Positions 16,433 through 25,099 of a stretch of 64,000 bases of DNA are shown in pieces (position 1 is the stretch's first letter; each line of letters opens with the position of its first letter). The DNA lies in NCBI GenBank assembly GCA_942493375.1, contig OW818698.1:4898001-4962000 (forward strand), written 5' to 3'. The stretch is from G942493375 sp942493375 (GTDB lineage: Bacteria; Armatimonadota; UBA5829). The notes beneath the pieces were generated by a model. The model was given only the letters and a program-made list of their open reading frames with translations, ran no database searches and was not told the origin of the DNA. A program made the translations under genes and the position numbers.

Positions 16433-17641
16433 ATGGAACGGCATGGGATAGCTGGTGATACAATTGATAATATATGGAATCAGAACCAGGCTTTCATTCA
16501 CCGGTTTCTGATAGGCCTTACACACGACTTCGACCTGGCAGATGATTTGTTGCAAGATACATATCTCCGAGCTTGTGATGGCTTTTGTGGTTATCGAGGT
16601 GGTGATTCGCGCGCATGGTTAACCACTATTGCAAAAAGTGCTTTCTATTCTAATGCAAGACGTAAAGGTTACTCATGCGAACGAGAGCCTCTGACCGATG
16701 ACTTATATGATAACAAACAATATATTGGTACAAACTCACATGTTGATCTACTATCCATACAAAATGCGCTCACAAGTCTTTCGCCAGAACTGCGTCGATC
16801 TATACTATTGCACCACTATGCAGGGCTGACATATGAAGAAATAGCCATCTGCACAAACTGCCCGGTTGGAACCGCTAAATGGCGTGTCAATGCTGCAGCA
16901 GAGAAAATCAAACACCATCTTGGATTCCCTGACCAGAAATATGGACTGGTATGCCCTATAGGTGCTCAAAATAGTATTCTAAAATATGTCTATTCAATTC
17001 CCGGACAACCGGAATTTGCTTTGTTTGAAGAGCATCTTCAAGAGTGTGCTTTATGTCAAACACAAGTCAGTGAATATCGCAGTGTAATGAATGCACTCAC
17101 CCTCATAGAAGGTGACCGCAAGATGATGCATTTCATAGACATCGATAAACAAGGTCTGATCACTTTATATCTTAGCTGGAGTTGGATAAACATAACTGAG
17201 GATATACAACAAATGACGCATTTCTACACCACAAAGAGATGCCATTTATTACACTGGATAGCACAAGACGAAGACCTTGTCTACACACGCTTGCCAGATA
17301 CCGAACAAGCAGGAAAAATCCATTACGAAGCTCAATTGCCTACGGCACTCCAGCCTGGACAGAGAGTTGATCAATACATGGTTTTACGTATGCATCCGGA
17401 CGACTATTATGCAAAATCCACAGGTGATAACGGATATTGTTTTGAGTGGAATCAGCAACCAAGTGATATTCATGAATATGCTTACATTCTGGCTATAAGA
17501 ATACCCGAAAATGCTCATTTCATTGATGCCAATCCATTACCACATGAAATCAGAATCAGGGATACACATTCTACACCAGTTTGGGTAAGCATACTGGCCC
17601 CTGGAGAATGTTTTAAATGCGTTTTGGAATATTCTTTCTGA
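16433..17641 (+). CDS. ECF sigma factor fused to zinc anti-sigma-like motif and C-terminal domain
   Basis: 402-residue protein. Residues about 15-80 form sigma region 2 (DLADDLLQDTYLRACDGF), and 105-160 region 4 (LSPELRRSILLHHYAGLTYEE with an HTH up to GTAKWRVN). After this comes EEHLQECALC, an H-x3-C-x2-C motif (His201, Cys205, Cys208) like the zinc-binding core of anti-sigma factors. A region of about 190 further residues of unknown fold follows, with no transmembrane segment. Ordinary ECF sigmas stop at about 180 residues, so this looks like a self-regulating fusion. The start at 16433 is inferred from GGGAGA just upstream; the frame extends further upstream. A protease-like gene follows. 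Confidence 0.82.
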   Translation: MERHGIAGDTIDNIWNQNQAFIHRFLIGLTHDFDLADDLLQDTYLRACDGFCGYRGGDSRAWLTTIAKSAFYSNARRKGYSCEREPLTDDLYDNKQYIGTNSHVDLLSIQNALTSLSPELRRSILLHHYAGLTYEEIAICTNCPVGTAKWRVNAAAEKIKHHLGFPDQKYGLVCPIGAQNSILKYVYSIPGQPEFALFEEHLQECALCQTQVSEYRSVMNALTLIEGDRKMMHFIDIDKQGLITLYLSWSWINITEDIQQMTHFYTTKRCHLLHWIAQDEDLVYTRLPDTEQAGKIHYEAQLPTALQPGQRVDQYMVLRMHPDDYYAKSTGDNGYCFEWNQQPSDIHEYAYILAIRIPENAHFIDANPLPHEIRIRDTHSTPVWVSILAPGECFKCVLEYSF

Positions 17642-17725
17642 ATCGATATTTTTGTCCAACCATTTGTCCATATTAAAGCGTCTACTTATTTGAAAATCAC
17701 AATATATGGATCAAGGAGTGTAATT

Positions 17726-19303
17726 ATGCGTCTATTGACATGGTTGTTCATGGTTATTCTGCTGTTATCAAACACTTCAGTTTTTGCTGAACCATTAGTC
17801 GTCGGCACATATCCAAAAAATGGAGCCACAATTGTCGATCCGAAACTGCAATATATACGCATTCGTTTCAGTGAACCTGTAAGGACAGGCAGCTATTCAC
17901 TTGTAAACACAAACCAGGGAGAACCTATTGTCATCACAGGTAAACCTCAATTTGATGATGGCAATAAGTTGTGTATTGTCCCAGTCAAACTCGCTTCCGA
18001 AACTACATATGCTGTGAGTATTAACAATTCTAAATACCAAGGTTTCCGTAGCGCTGATGAAGGAACTCCTGTTACTCCCTATCTGTTGAAGTTCTCTACT
18101 GCAGGTAGTTCTGATAAGGTGATGAAGGAAATGACTCCTGCGAAATGGCAGGAAGACCTTGAATATCTAGCTAGTGAACTCCCCCATAAGCATAAGAACC
18201 TGTTTTTCAAAATGACTGAAAAGGAATGGGCAGGGTATATCCAGCATTTAAAAGACCAGATACCTGCAATGACCAATTCTGAGGTAATGGTTGGGCTTAA
18301 GAGGCTCTTTGCTCCTATTGGAGATCAGCATACCGACATAGATGTTTTCCAGAGTGACCAACTGACAGCGCTGCCATTGATTATGTATTGGTTCAAAGAC
18401 GGTATCTATGTGATAGGTGCCTCCCAGGAATATAAAAACATACTTAGCTGCCGCATAGTTAAAGTAGATGATGTTGATATAGACAAAGCTTGCACCGCTG
18501 TATCGACTTTGTTCTGCTACGATAATGATTCCGGTAGGAAAAAGAATTTACCAGTGTTTCTCAATGCTCCGGATTTTATGAAATCGTTAAAATTGATACT
18601 AACCACAGATTATGTATCACTGACACTAAAGGACGGAGAAGGCAAGAGTATTGTAGTGAAAATCAAGCCAGTGGCCAATGGGACTGATGCCGACATGCTC
18701 TTTGCAAGAAGCGAGACTGTTGATACTATACCACTTCACATGAGAAATATTGGTCAAGCATATTGGGTTAAATATTTGGAAAAGGAAAATCTGGTTTATT
18801 TCCAATACAACCAGTGCAATGATATGACCGACTATCCCTTCGACAAAATGCTCTCAGCTCTCTCAGAGATTCTGGAAGAGCACAGCGATGCCCGTTTGGT
18901 CATTGACCTGCGTCACAATACAGGTGGAAGCTCTGCGCTTCTCGACCCATTTATTGATAGCCTGAAAAACAGTGGAGACTTAAACCGCAAAGGCAGGCTT
19001 TTTGTGATAACAGGCCGGCAAACATTTTCATCTGCGGTATTAAATGCTGCCAGGCTGCGATATGAAACCAATGCCATTTTTGTTGGTGAAGCAGCAACAG
19101 GTTCACCGAATCACTTTGGTGAAGTAAAGAGTTTTACCTTACCAAACTCAAAGCTCAAAGTATCATACTCAACGAAATACTTTCAATACTCAAAGGAAGC
19201 TGCAGATTCAATAGCAACAGATATCCCAGTCGAACCTACATTTGCAGAATACCTTAATGGAGTAGATCCTGTGTTGGACGCCATTATCAGATATAAAAAC
19301 TAG
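17726..19303 (+). CDS. Secreted S41-family-like protease with N-terminal Ig-like domain
   Basis: 525-residue exported protein. The signal peptide (MRLLTWLFMVILLLSNTSVFA) is followed by a Big_5/Ig-like domain (VVGTYPKNGATIVDPKLQ, RIRFSEPV) to about residue 120. The C-terminal half shows C-terminal-processing-peptidase landmarks: DARLVIDLRHNTGGSS and GRQTFSSAVLNA, where the Ser of TFSSA is the likely nucleophile. A PDZ domain is not obvious. The start at 17726 has AAGGAG at a good distance. It follows the sigma-factor fusion by 84 bases, so it may be its target or co-operonic. Confidence 0.78.
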   Translation: MRLLTWLFMVILLLSNTSVFAEPLVVGTYPKNGATIVDPKLQYIRIRFSEPVRTGSYSLVNTNQGEPIVITGKPQFDDGNKLCIVPVKLASETTYAVSINNSKYQGFRSADEGTPVTPYLLKFSTAGSSDKVMKEMTPAKWQEDLEYLASELPHKHKNLFFKMTEKEWAGYIQHLKDQIPAMTNSEVMVGLKRLFAPIGDQHTDIDVFQSDQLTALPLIMYWFKDGIYVIGASQEYKNILSCRIVKVDDVDIDKACTAVSTLFCYDNDSGRKKNLPVFLNAPDFMKSLKLILTTDYVSLTLKDGEGKSIVVKIKPVANGTDADMLFARSETVDTIPLHMRNIGQAYWVKYLEKENLVYFQYNQCNDMTDYPFDKMLSALSEILEEHSDARLVIDLRHNTGGSSALLDPFIDSLKNSGDLNRKGRLFVITGRQTFSSAVLNAARLRYETNAIFVGEAATGSPNHFGEVKSFTLPNSKLKVSYSTKYFQYSKEAADSIATDIPVEPTFAEYLNGVDPVLDAIIRYKN

Positions 19304-19642
19304 TTACTTGGATTATACATGATTGGTGATTAAGGCAGGTTGGAAGGCAGGAGGCGGATCTGTCTAATGCTCATTTTGGCAGTGATTATGATGTACTGGG
19401 TGAGTGCGGGGATGTTTTGGCGGTGTTTTGGAATGTGTTCTTTTTCCTTGTTGCGGCACTTTATGTATCTTGATAGGCTGAAACGGGTCTTGTGCCACTC
19501 ATTGGTCCTGAAAGACCTATACCTATAAGCTTGTGCAAGCTGCGGGAACTCCCCTTCCTGTTAGAACTAACGTTCTCGCAGCATACCAAAAAAAGGGCCG
19601 CGTTTATGACCAATTAAAGGTGGCAGTCTATTTCCCTATGTA
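19304..19642. other. Non-coding spacer downstream of S41-like gene
   Basis: No convincing gene. A short frame at 19340-19528 has no ribosome site and no recognisable motif. A segment AAAGGTGGCAGTC near 19616-19628 resembles ATAGGTGGCAGTC at about 32570 and may be a small dispersed repeat. Confidence 0.5.
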
Positions 19643-19685
19643 AAAAAGTCCCATACCAAACAAGCACCCGGGTATGGGACTTTTT
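19643..19685. terminator. Bidirectional intrinsic terminator
   Basis: AAAAAGTCCCATACC (19643-19657) pairs perfectly with GGTATGGGACTTTTT (19671-19685) around a 13-base loop, giving T-runs on both strands. It lies between the convergent S41-like gene and the third pseudopilin. Confidence 0.88.
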
Positions 19686-19722
19686 AGTAGGTATTAATTA
19701 CGTTCAATAGCTGTTGTCGGTG

Positions 19723-20382
19723 CTAATCTCCAGCTTCCGGAGTCAGCATACCTCTTGTTATTGTATGTCCTCTCATCCACTTCACATGGCCATCAACGAA
19801 CATTACGTTAGAGCCATCACTGTGCCTGTAGCTTACCCACGGCCAACCAGTCCAGTCCTCTGCTTCTCCGGTCTGGGTTCCGGTCCAATACCCATACCAT
19901 CTACCGCCAATACCAAAGAATGGTCCTACACCACTGTCAGCCATTTGAACTGTTCCGGCTACTTCTGCTACAGCTGCAGTCTTTAGTCCGGAAGCATGTA
20001 CATTCATATTGTAACTGCGGTTTACACCGGCAAAGCGACATGGTGATGAGCCGGCATTTCTGTCAGCGTCACTCGGACACATAAAGACCTGTTTGCTTTT
20101 GGTATATGGTTCAAGAAAGTCAGTGAAGTATGTTTCTCTGGTACCACAACCATTGAGCAGTCCACCTTCGGTAACTCCCAAACAAGCATTCGGAATGTTC
20201 TCGTCGTAGTCCTGAGTGTAGGCCATAAGTGCAAGTCCCAGCTGTTTAAGGTTGCTGGTACAAGAAGCCTGTCTGGCCTTCTCCCGGGCTTTAGCAAACA
20301 CAGGGAATAGAATTGCAGCTAGAATAGCTATAATAGCTATAACAACTAACAATTCAATCAGGGTAAAACCTCTTTTCTGCAT
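19723..20382 (-). CDS. DUF1559-type pseudopilin
   Basis: 219-residue pseudopilin beginning MQKRGFTLIELLVVIAIIA, then FPVFAKAREKARQASCTSN. The class III leader, hydrophobic helix and C-terminal FVDGHVKWMRGH signature are all complete. GGAGG precedes the start. Its globular part differs from the other two pseudopilins in this window, which fits a family that diversifies after the conserved helix. It is flanked downstream by a strong terminator and stands alone, with no secretion genes. Confidence 0.92.
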   Translation of the reverse strand: MQKRGFTLIELLVVIAIIAILAAILFPVFAKAREKARQASCTSNLKQLGLALMAYTQDYDENIPNACLGVTEGGLLNGCGTRETYFTDFLEPYTKSKQVFMCPSDADRNAGSSPCRFAGVNRSYNMNVHASGLKTAAVAEVAGTVQMADSGVGPFFGIGGRWYGYWTGTQTGEAEDWTGWPWVSYRHSDGSNVMFVDGHVKWMRGHTITRGMLTPEAGD

Positions 20383-20872
20383 TTTAGTCCTCCATACTAC
20401 TGTAAAATAAATTCACTGAACGTGACACACAAAACCTCCATACACGTTATACCCATAGTTGATCAATAATAAGTATTAATATAAATGATAATGATGAATA
20501 TAGCTCAAATAATACAATGATGATGCAACTGTCGGGATGCTATCTATTTTTATTAAGGTGGGATGCTAATATATGAGTCGAGTTAAACACAAAGGCAATG
20601 TGTCAGAGCGTAACCTAACGACAACTTGCGCATCTTGAATCACGATTCTATGGCTTTATATCTTATACATAGCTAACGACTTCATAAGGTGATGCTTTTA
20701 ATTGATTATCTGAAACGAGATCCTAAACATTCACTCGCTAAAAGATATGAAACAATAAAGGTGCTACAATATGATCATTCTTGTATCAATAGAGACAAAA
20801 CAGTTGTCGGGGACGAACACTTGTCATCCTACGCACTGAATACCAGATTTTATCCAGGAGGCAAGATCAACA
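20383..20872. other. Spacer with two divergent promoters implied
   Basis: 490-base AT-rich region between the third pseudopilin and the DegT operon. A short frame (20689-20892) overlaps the next gene and lacks a ribosome site, so I do not call it. AGGAGG near 20860 is the DegT ribosome site. Nothing else is recognisable. Confidence 0.6.
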
Positions 20873-22120
20873 ATGGTAAAGAAGATAAATAGCGCAAAGT
20901 ATGGAGCAGCTGCTATAGCAGGTTTTACAGGCGCTCTGCCAAATCCATATCCCCGGACAATGGGTCCAAATGCCATGAAATACCTGCAGGAGATTGTGGA
21001 TTCAGGACTGACTGTAGATATGATAAGCCGGTTTGAGAATGCATTTGCAGAGGCCTATGGAGTCAAACATTGCATTGCCACACCTGGTTGCACACCTGCA
21101 CTAGCCGTGCTCGCAGCCGCATTTAGATTCAATCCTGGAGATGAGATAATTGTCAGTCCTGTTACCGACTACGGGTCTGTCCTTGGCATAATACTTGAAG
21201 GATATATCCCGGTCTTTGCCGATACTGCCCCAGGGACTGTGAACTTGAGCGTTGAAACAATTGAACCATGTATCTCCGACCGCACACGAGCTATCCTGAC
21301 CGTTCACAAGACGGGCCTGGTCTGCGATATGGATCCGATCAATGAGCTTGCCCGAAAGCATGGACTGATAGTTTATGAGGATGTCTGCCAGGCTATATTC
21401 AGTGAATACAAGGGAAGGTTCGCAGGGACACTCGGTTACGCTGCCGGATTTTCGTTCGATGGAGAGAAGACGATGGGATCGGATATCGGCGGATGCATTA
21501 TCACTAACGATGACGACCTGGCAGAGTATGCGCGTTTCATCGGACACAGCCGTGGAGCTGAGAATGTACCGGGATTTGGGAGAATCCACAGTGCAAGGGG
21601 TTATGCTCACAGAATGCCAAATTGCACAGCTGCCGTAAGCCTGGCACAGCTCGAGATTGTGAAGCCCAATGTCCAGCAGAGAGATCGGATGGCTAGACTA
21701 TTGAATGAGTTGATTGGTGAGATCCCGGGCATTACTCCTACGCCTGTTCCGGATTATGTAAATGTCTACTCATGCTGGATGTATGGGCTGAGTATTGATC
21801 CTGCCCAGTTCAACTGCGATGCAGAGGAGTTCGCCAGGCAGCTGGAAGCAGATGGAATCCCCGGTGCAGGTCTCGGGAAATACTACCTGATGCCGGAGGC
21901 TCTCACATTCCTCCAGGAAAAAGCAAAGTTGAAAGAGTTCCCATATTCAACTCCTCCAGCTTCAATGGAGTATGTCTACGACCAAAACACCTGTCCGGCA
22001 GCCCATGAGTTCCTGAAGAATTATATACGCTGGTCCACATTCTGTGAGAAGTATACAGAGGAACACTGCCAGATAGCTGCTGAGATTGTCCGCAGAGTGG
22101 CTGAACGCAATAGAAAGTAG
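20873..22120 (+). CDS. DegT/DnrJ/EryC1/StrS-family aminotransferase
   Basis: 415-residue PLP-dependent fold type I aminotransferase. Landmarks are CIATPGCTPALAVLAAAF, GDEIIVSPVTDYGSV, the aspartate region LIVYEDVCQA and the PLP lysine in FSFDGEKTMGSDIGG. Family members aminate keto-sugars or cyclitols. It is the first gene of a tight + strand run (the next starts 10 bases after its stop), with URO-D, isochorismatase-like and polysaccharide-deacetylase genes. AGGAGG precedes the start. No sugar-nucleotide genes lie next to it, so its substrate may be a catabolic keto-compound. Confidence 0.9.
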   Translation: MVKKINSAKYGAAAIAGFTGALPNPYPRTMGPNAMKYLQEIVDSGLTVDMISRFENAFAEAYGVKHCIATPGCTPALAVLAAAFRFNPGDEIIVSPVTDYGSVLGIILEGYIPVFADTAPGTVNLSVETIEPCISDRTRAILTVHKTGLVCDMDPINELARKHGLIVYEDVCQAIFSEYKGRFAGTLGYAAGFSFDGEKTMGSDIGGCIITNDDDLAEYARFIGHSRGAENVPGFGRIHSARGYAHRMPNCTAAVSLAQLEIVKPNVQQRDRMARLLNELIGEIPGITPTPVPDYVNVYSCWMYGLSIDPAQFNCDAEEFARQLEADGIPGAGLGKYYLMPEALTFLQEKAKLKEFPYSTPPASMEYVYDQNTCPAAHEFLKNYIRWSTFCEKYTEEHCQIAAEIVRRVAERNRK

Positions 22121-22130
22121 GAACTAAGCG

Positions 22131-23189
22131 ATGACTTCCAGAGAACGTGTAATCACAGCGCTTGCAGGCGGCATACCAGACCGGGTTCCCTGGATAGAGG
22201 GTATAGTCGGCAACGGTATTGCATCTGCCGTATGTGGGCAGGTTATCAGTGTCGACTGGTCTGTAGCGCCTGACGGGTTCCCCAGGCAGCCTGGGTATGA
22301 GCTTGCATCTGAGCAGAAAAAAGTCAACGCTGTATTCGGCAAAGATAATATCAACTTCTCTGCGTTTGCACCTGTATTTTGTCATAAGATGGTAAAATCA
22401 GACGATGGTAGCCCGGTGCTGGTTGGTGATGGCATGATCCGTTCGCGTGAGGATTTCGAAAGCGTATTCAAGCTTCCGCCTCCGGATGATCCGGGGTTTA
22501 TAACCAATGCCAGGGAGTTCATTGCAAACAAGGGCGAATATTGTGCTGCTGCATGTGTCCGCTTGGGGATAGGCGCAACGCTGCTGAGTATGGGTATAGA
22601 AGCGTTCTCATATGCTATGGTTGATGATCCGGAACTGATAATGGATATTCACGATGGATATGCAGACTGGACTGCAAAGGTAGTCCCCATAATGGAGGAT
22701 ATCGGATTCGACATTATATGGGGGTTCGATGATGTGGCATTCAACAGTGGCCCGGTGTTCAGCCCGAGTTTCTATCGTGAATATATCCTGCCAAAAGAGC
22801 GTGAAGTTGTAGCATCATTCCGTAAACCATTTATCAGCCACAGCGACGGAGACATGAGCCCGATCCTGGATGACTGGCTGCAGCTTGGCCAGCAGGCCAT
22901 TCATCCAATCCAGCCCGATGTTATGGATATTAATAAGATCAAAGAAAAGTATGGCAGCCGGGTTGCTATTGTTGGTAACATCTTCATGACTGATCTGGTC
23001 TATGCAAATCCTGAGGAGATTTATGATCAAGTCCGCAGGCGTCTGCATGAGATAGGAAAAGGAGGACGGTACCTGATATCGTCCTCAAACAGCCTGACCG
23101 ATGATATGAAACCCGAAAATGTCCGCGCTATGATCGACGCCATAGATAAGTATGGATGGTATGACAGACCAGGAGGACCTTGCTCGTGA
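22131..23189 (+). CDS. Uroporphyrinogen decarboxylase (URO-D) family protein
   Basis: 352-residue URO-D-fold protein, opening MTSRERVITALAGGIPDRVPW as is usual for the methyltransferase-like branch of this family. The segment IWGFDDVAFNSGPVFSPSFYREYILP and PFISHSDGDMSPILDDW are family landmarks. It lacks the HxC...C zinc-thiolate set of MtaA-type corrinoid methyltransferases, so a role other than methyl transfer is possible. True heme-biosynthetic HemE is unlikely given the operon context. It follows the DegT gene by 10 bases. Confidence 0.85.
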   Translation: MTSRERVITALAGGIPDRVPWIEGIVGNGIASAVCGQVISVDWSVAPDGFPRQPGYELASEQKKVNAVFGKDNINFSAFAPVFCHKMVKSDDGSPVLVGDGMIRSREDFESVFKLPPPDDPGFITNAREFIANKGEYCAAACVRLGIGATLLSMGIEAFSYAMVDDPELIMDIHDGYADWTAKVVPIMEDIGFDIIWGFDDVAFNSGPVFSPSFYREYILPKEREVVASFRKPFISHSDGDMSPILDDWLQLGQQAIHPIQPDVMDINKIKEKYGSRVAIVGNIFMTDLVYANPEEIYDQVRRRLHEIGKGGRYLISSSNSLTDDMKPENVRAMIDAIDKYGWYDRPGGPCS

Positions 23190-23231
23190 AAGCGACCTTT
23201 TGGGTCCGGGTTGTTCAATGGAGGAATACTG

Positions 23232-24209
23232 ATGATCTATCGCCAGGTGCTTACACCAATCACTAACGGTCCGCCAATTCTCGCGGATTACCCACAGTAC
23301 ATAGAACCGCTGATCACAGAGAACCGCTTTCTCGCACCACCATTGGTAAACGATCCTTGTGGAGCTCTGCATGTGCGTGCCTGGCGGTATTCATATAATG
23401 CACGTGGTATCATCGAGTTCGAGAACCGTTTGGATCCTGCTGCGACAGCTGTTTTGGTAGTTCACCCATGGGGTATAGATGATGACCACGGTATGCGGAC
23501 GCCGGAACCTGCAGGTTGCGCATTCTTCTGCACTAAAGAGAAAAACGCTGTTGCACATGATCACATGCGGGAAGTGATTGCTCCATTTTTGCAGCGGTTG
23601 CGCGGTCAGATAAACATGATCGGTTATTCCCTCCCCGGTACAGAGGATCCTATAAGAAAGAAACTATACGCCTCTGCACTGACTGAGCCCGGACAACTGG
23701 ACAGCGAATCTGGTGAGCGGGAACTGAAGGCGGTGCTTGATGATTGGACCTTTGCTGGGGGATCTTTATATGATGAAGTTGAAGTAGACGACAATATCCC
23801 TGTTTACGACTATTTCAAGAAAATTACCTCCACAGATGCATACGACCATTACAATCGTCCAGGCTACTGGGACCTGCCTATGCCGGTATCAACCGCGATC
23901 CAGTATAATTCGAGTGACCGCGTATTCTATGACGCAGAAGGTTATGCAAAAGTACGCGATTACTTGCGCAGCCGCGGTGTCCGCCATGTGCTGCTGGCAG
24001 GTTATTGCACTGACATGTGTGTGATCGCCACCACCTGCGGTTACAAAAACCTGCAGGAAGACTTTAGCATCTTTCTTGTCGGCGATGCTACCCTTGCGAC
24101 TTATCCGGGAAGCAACACTCCGCGTTTCGCCACGCAGGCAGCGCTGGCAAACGCGGCCTTGGAGCATTTGGTTACACAGGTAAATTGGATTTCTTTACAG
24201 GAGCAGTGA
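23232..24209 (+). CDS. Isochorismatase-like cysteine hydrolase
   Basis: 325-residue member of the isochorismatase/cysteine-hydrolase fold. The nucleophile loop is clear: HVLLAGYCTDMCVIATTCG. The first strand, where related enzymes have an acidic VxD motif, reads AVLVVHPWGIDDDHG, so the usual Asp is replaced or shifted. A large insertion of about 100 residues lies between the first strand and the nucleophile. Start 23232 has GGAGG eight bases upstream; the longer frame begins inside that site. The next gene starts one base after its stop, so the two are tightly coupled. The substrate is unknown; amides or carbamates are typical of the fold. Confidence 0.82.
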   Translation: MIYRQVLTPITNGPPILADYPQYIEPLITENRFLAPPLVNDPCGALHVRAWRYSYNARGIIEFENRLDPAATAVLVVHPWGIDDDHGMRTPEPAGCAFFCTKEKNAVAHDHMREVIAPFLQRLRGQINMIGYSLPGTEDPIRKKLYASALTEPGQLDSESGERELKAVLDDWTFAGGSLYDEVEVDDNIPVYDYFKKITSTDAYDHYNRPGYWDLPMPVSTAIQYNSSDRVFYDAEGYAKVRDYLRSRGVRHVLLAGYCTDMCVIATTCGYKNLQEDFSIFLVGDATLATYPGSNTPRFATQAALANAALEHLVTQVNWISLQEQ

Positions 24210-24210
24210 C

Positions 24211-25032
24211 ATGATATGGAAACACAACAAACGCTGGGTGTATTCTATAACTTATGATGAGGGTTGTCAGAAATTGCTGGAGTATGCCTTGCCTTTGCAT
24301 CGACAGTATGGCATCCCTGGACATGTGGCGCTGGTGGCGACTCAGGTTGGCATCCCACGCAATTGTCCCGGCAGCAGCTACAATGGGATGATGATCCTAA
24401 GCTGTGAGGAATTAGATATGCTGGCGAAGGAAGGCTGGGGCGTCTCCTGCCACAGTATGACTCACGCGGGCATCAATCCCGGGAATGCTCATTACGAGGT
24501 GGTAGAGGCAAAGAAAGTACTCGAAGAAGTGCTGAAACGCCCCGTGCCGTTATTTTGTGTTCCCAACAGCAATGACAGCTATTCAGCGTCGTTGGATGTG
24601 GCTACCGAGGCTGGGTACACGGCTATAATGACCATAACAGATATGGTCAACGTTCCCGAAGACATGTGGCGAGTTCACCCGTTTGCCGCAACTCCTGGGA
24701 TTTTAAATGATTTACCCGTGCCGGGTATCCTTAACCTGGGACGCGTGCCGCTTCACACCGAGTATCCACCGCCATTTTACTCCAAGTTCGACCCTTATAA
24801 GCGGATTCACCAGGCAATAGATACCGGTGGCTGGATAATTGACTACTGCCACTGTCCTGTTCCGAATCATGCAATACATCCGTGGAAAGACTGCACTTCC
24901 GAGCAACTCAACGAGCGTTTTGCGGCCATCAAGCGCATCGGTGGAAACGATGTCTGGTTAGCCGAACCGAATGAAGTCGTGGATTATATTGTTGACATAA
25001 TGAGATCTAATCCTGACGGGCAAGTCTGCTAG
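24211..25032 (+). CDS. Polysaccharide deacetylase (NodB-type)
   Basis: 273-residue NodB-fold hydrolase without signal peptide. Motif 1 reads SITYDEGC (classical TFDDG, here with Glu in the second position), motif 2 is HSMTH (H-S/T-x-x-H). Further conserved segments include FCVPNSNDSYS and WIIDYCHCPV. These enzymes remove N- or O-acetyl groups from amino sugars; the lack of a leader suggests a cytosolic, probably small-molecule or oligosaccharide, substrate. It ends the DegT-URO-D-hydrolase operon, with AGGAGC upstream and a hairpin after the stop. Confidence 0.85.
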   Translation: MIWKHNKRWVYSITYDEGCQKLLEYALPLHRQYGIPGHVALVATQVGIPRNCPGSSYNGMMILSCEELDMLAKEGWGVSCHSMTHAGINPGNAHYEVVEAKKVLEEVLKRPVPLFCVPNSNDSYSASLDVATEAGYTAIMTITDMVNVPEDMWRVHPFAATPGILNDLPVPGILNLGRVPLHTEYPPPFYSKFDPYKRIHQAIDTGGWIIDYCHCPVPNHAIHPWKDCTSEQLNERFAAIKRIGGNDVWLAEPNEVVDYIVDIMRSNPDGQVC

Positions 25033-25033
25033 T

Positions 25034-25099
25034 GCGTATTATTCGTGATTGACGGTGTAAATGCTCTGCATTTACACCGTCAGACATGAATAATGCGGG
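25034..25099. terminator. Hairpin within a GAATAATGCG-type repeat
   Basis: TGACGGTGTAAATGC pairs perfectly with its complement (15 bp, 3-base loop) between about 25050 and 25082. Outer ends CGTATTATTC and GAATAATGCG also pair at 9 of 10 positions. It lies between convergent genes and likely ends both transcripts. The outer motif recurs at several intergenic sites in this window. Confidence 0.75.

Noticed and set aside
19340..19528. 62-residue frame in the spacer after the S41-like gene
   Set aside because: It has no ribosome site and no recognisable domain. The reverse strand was read for a transposase remnant without a convincing match.
20689..20892. 67-residue frame overlapping the DegT start
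   Set aside because: It overlaps a well-supported start, has no ribosome site and shows no motif.
22131..23189. hemE (heme biosynthesis) for the URO-D gene
   Set aside because: It opens like the methyltransferase branch and sits in an amino-sugar-like operon without other heme genes.
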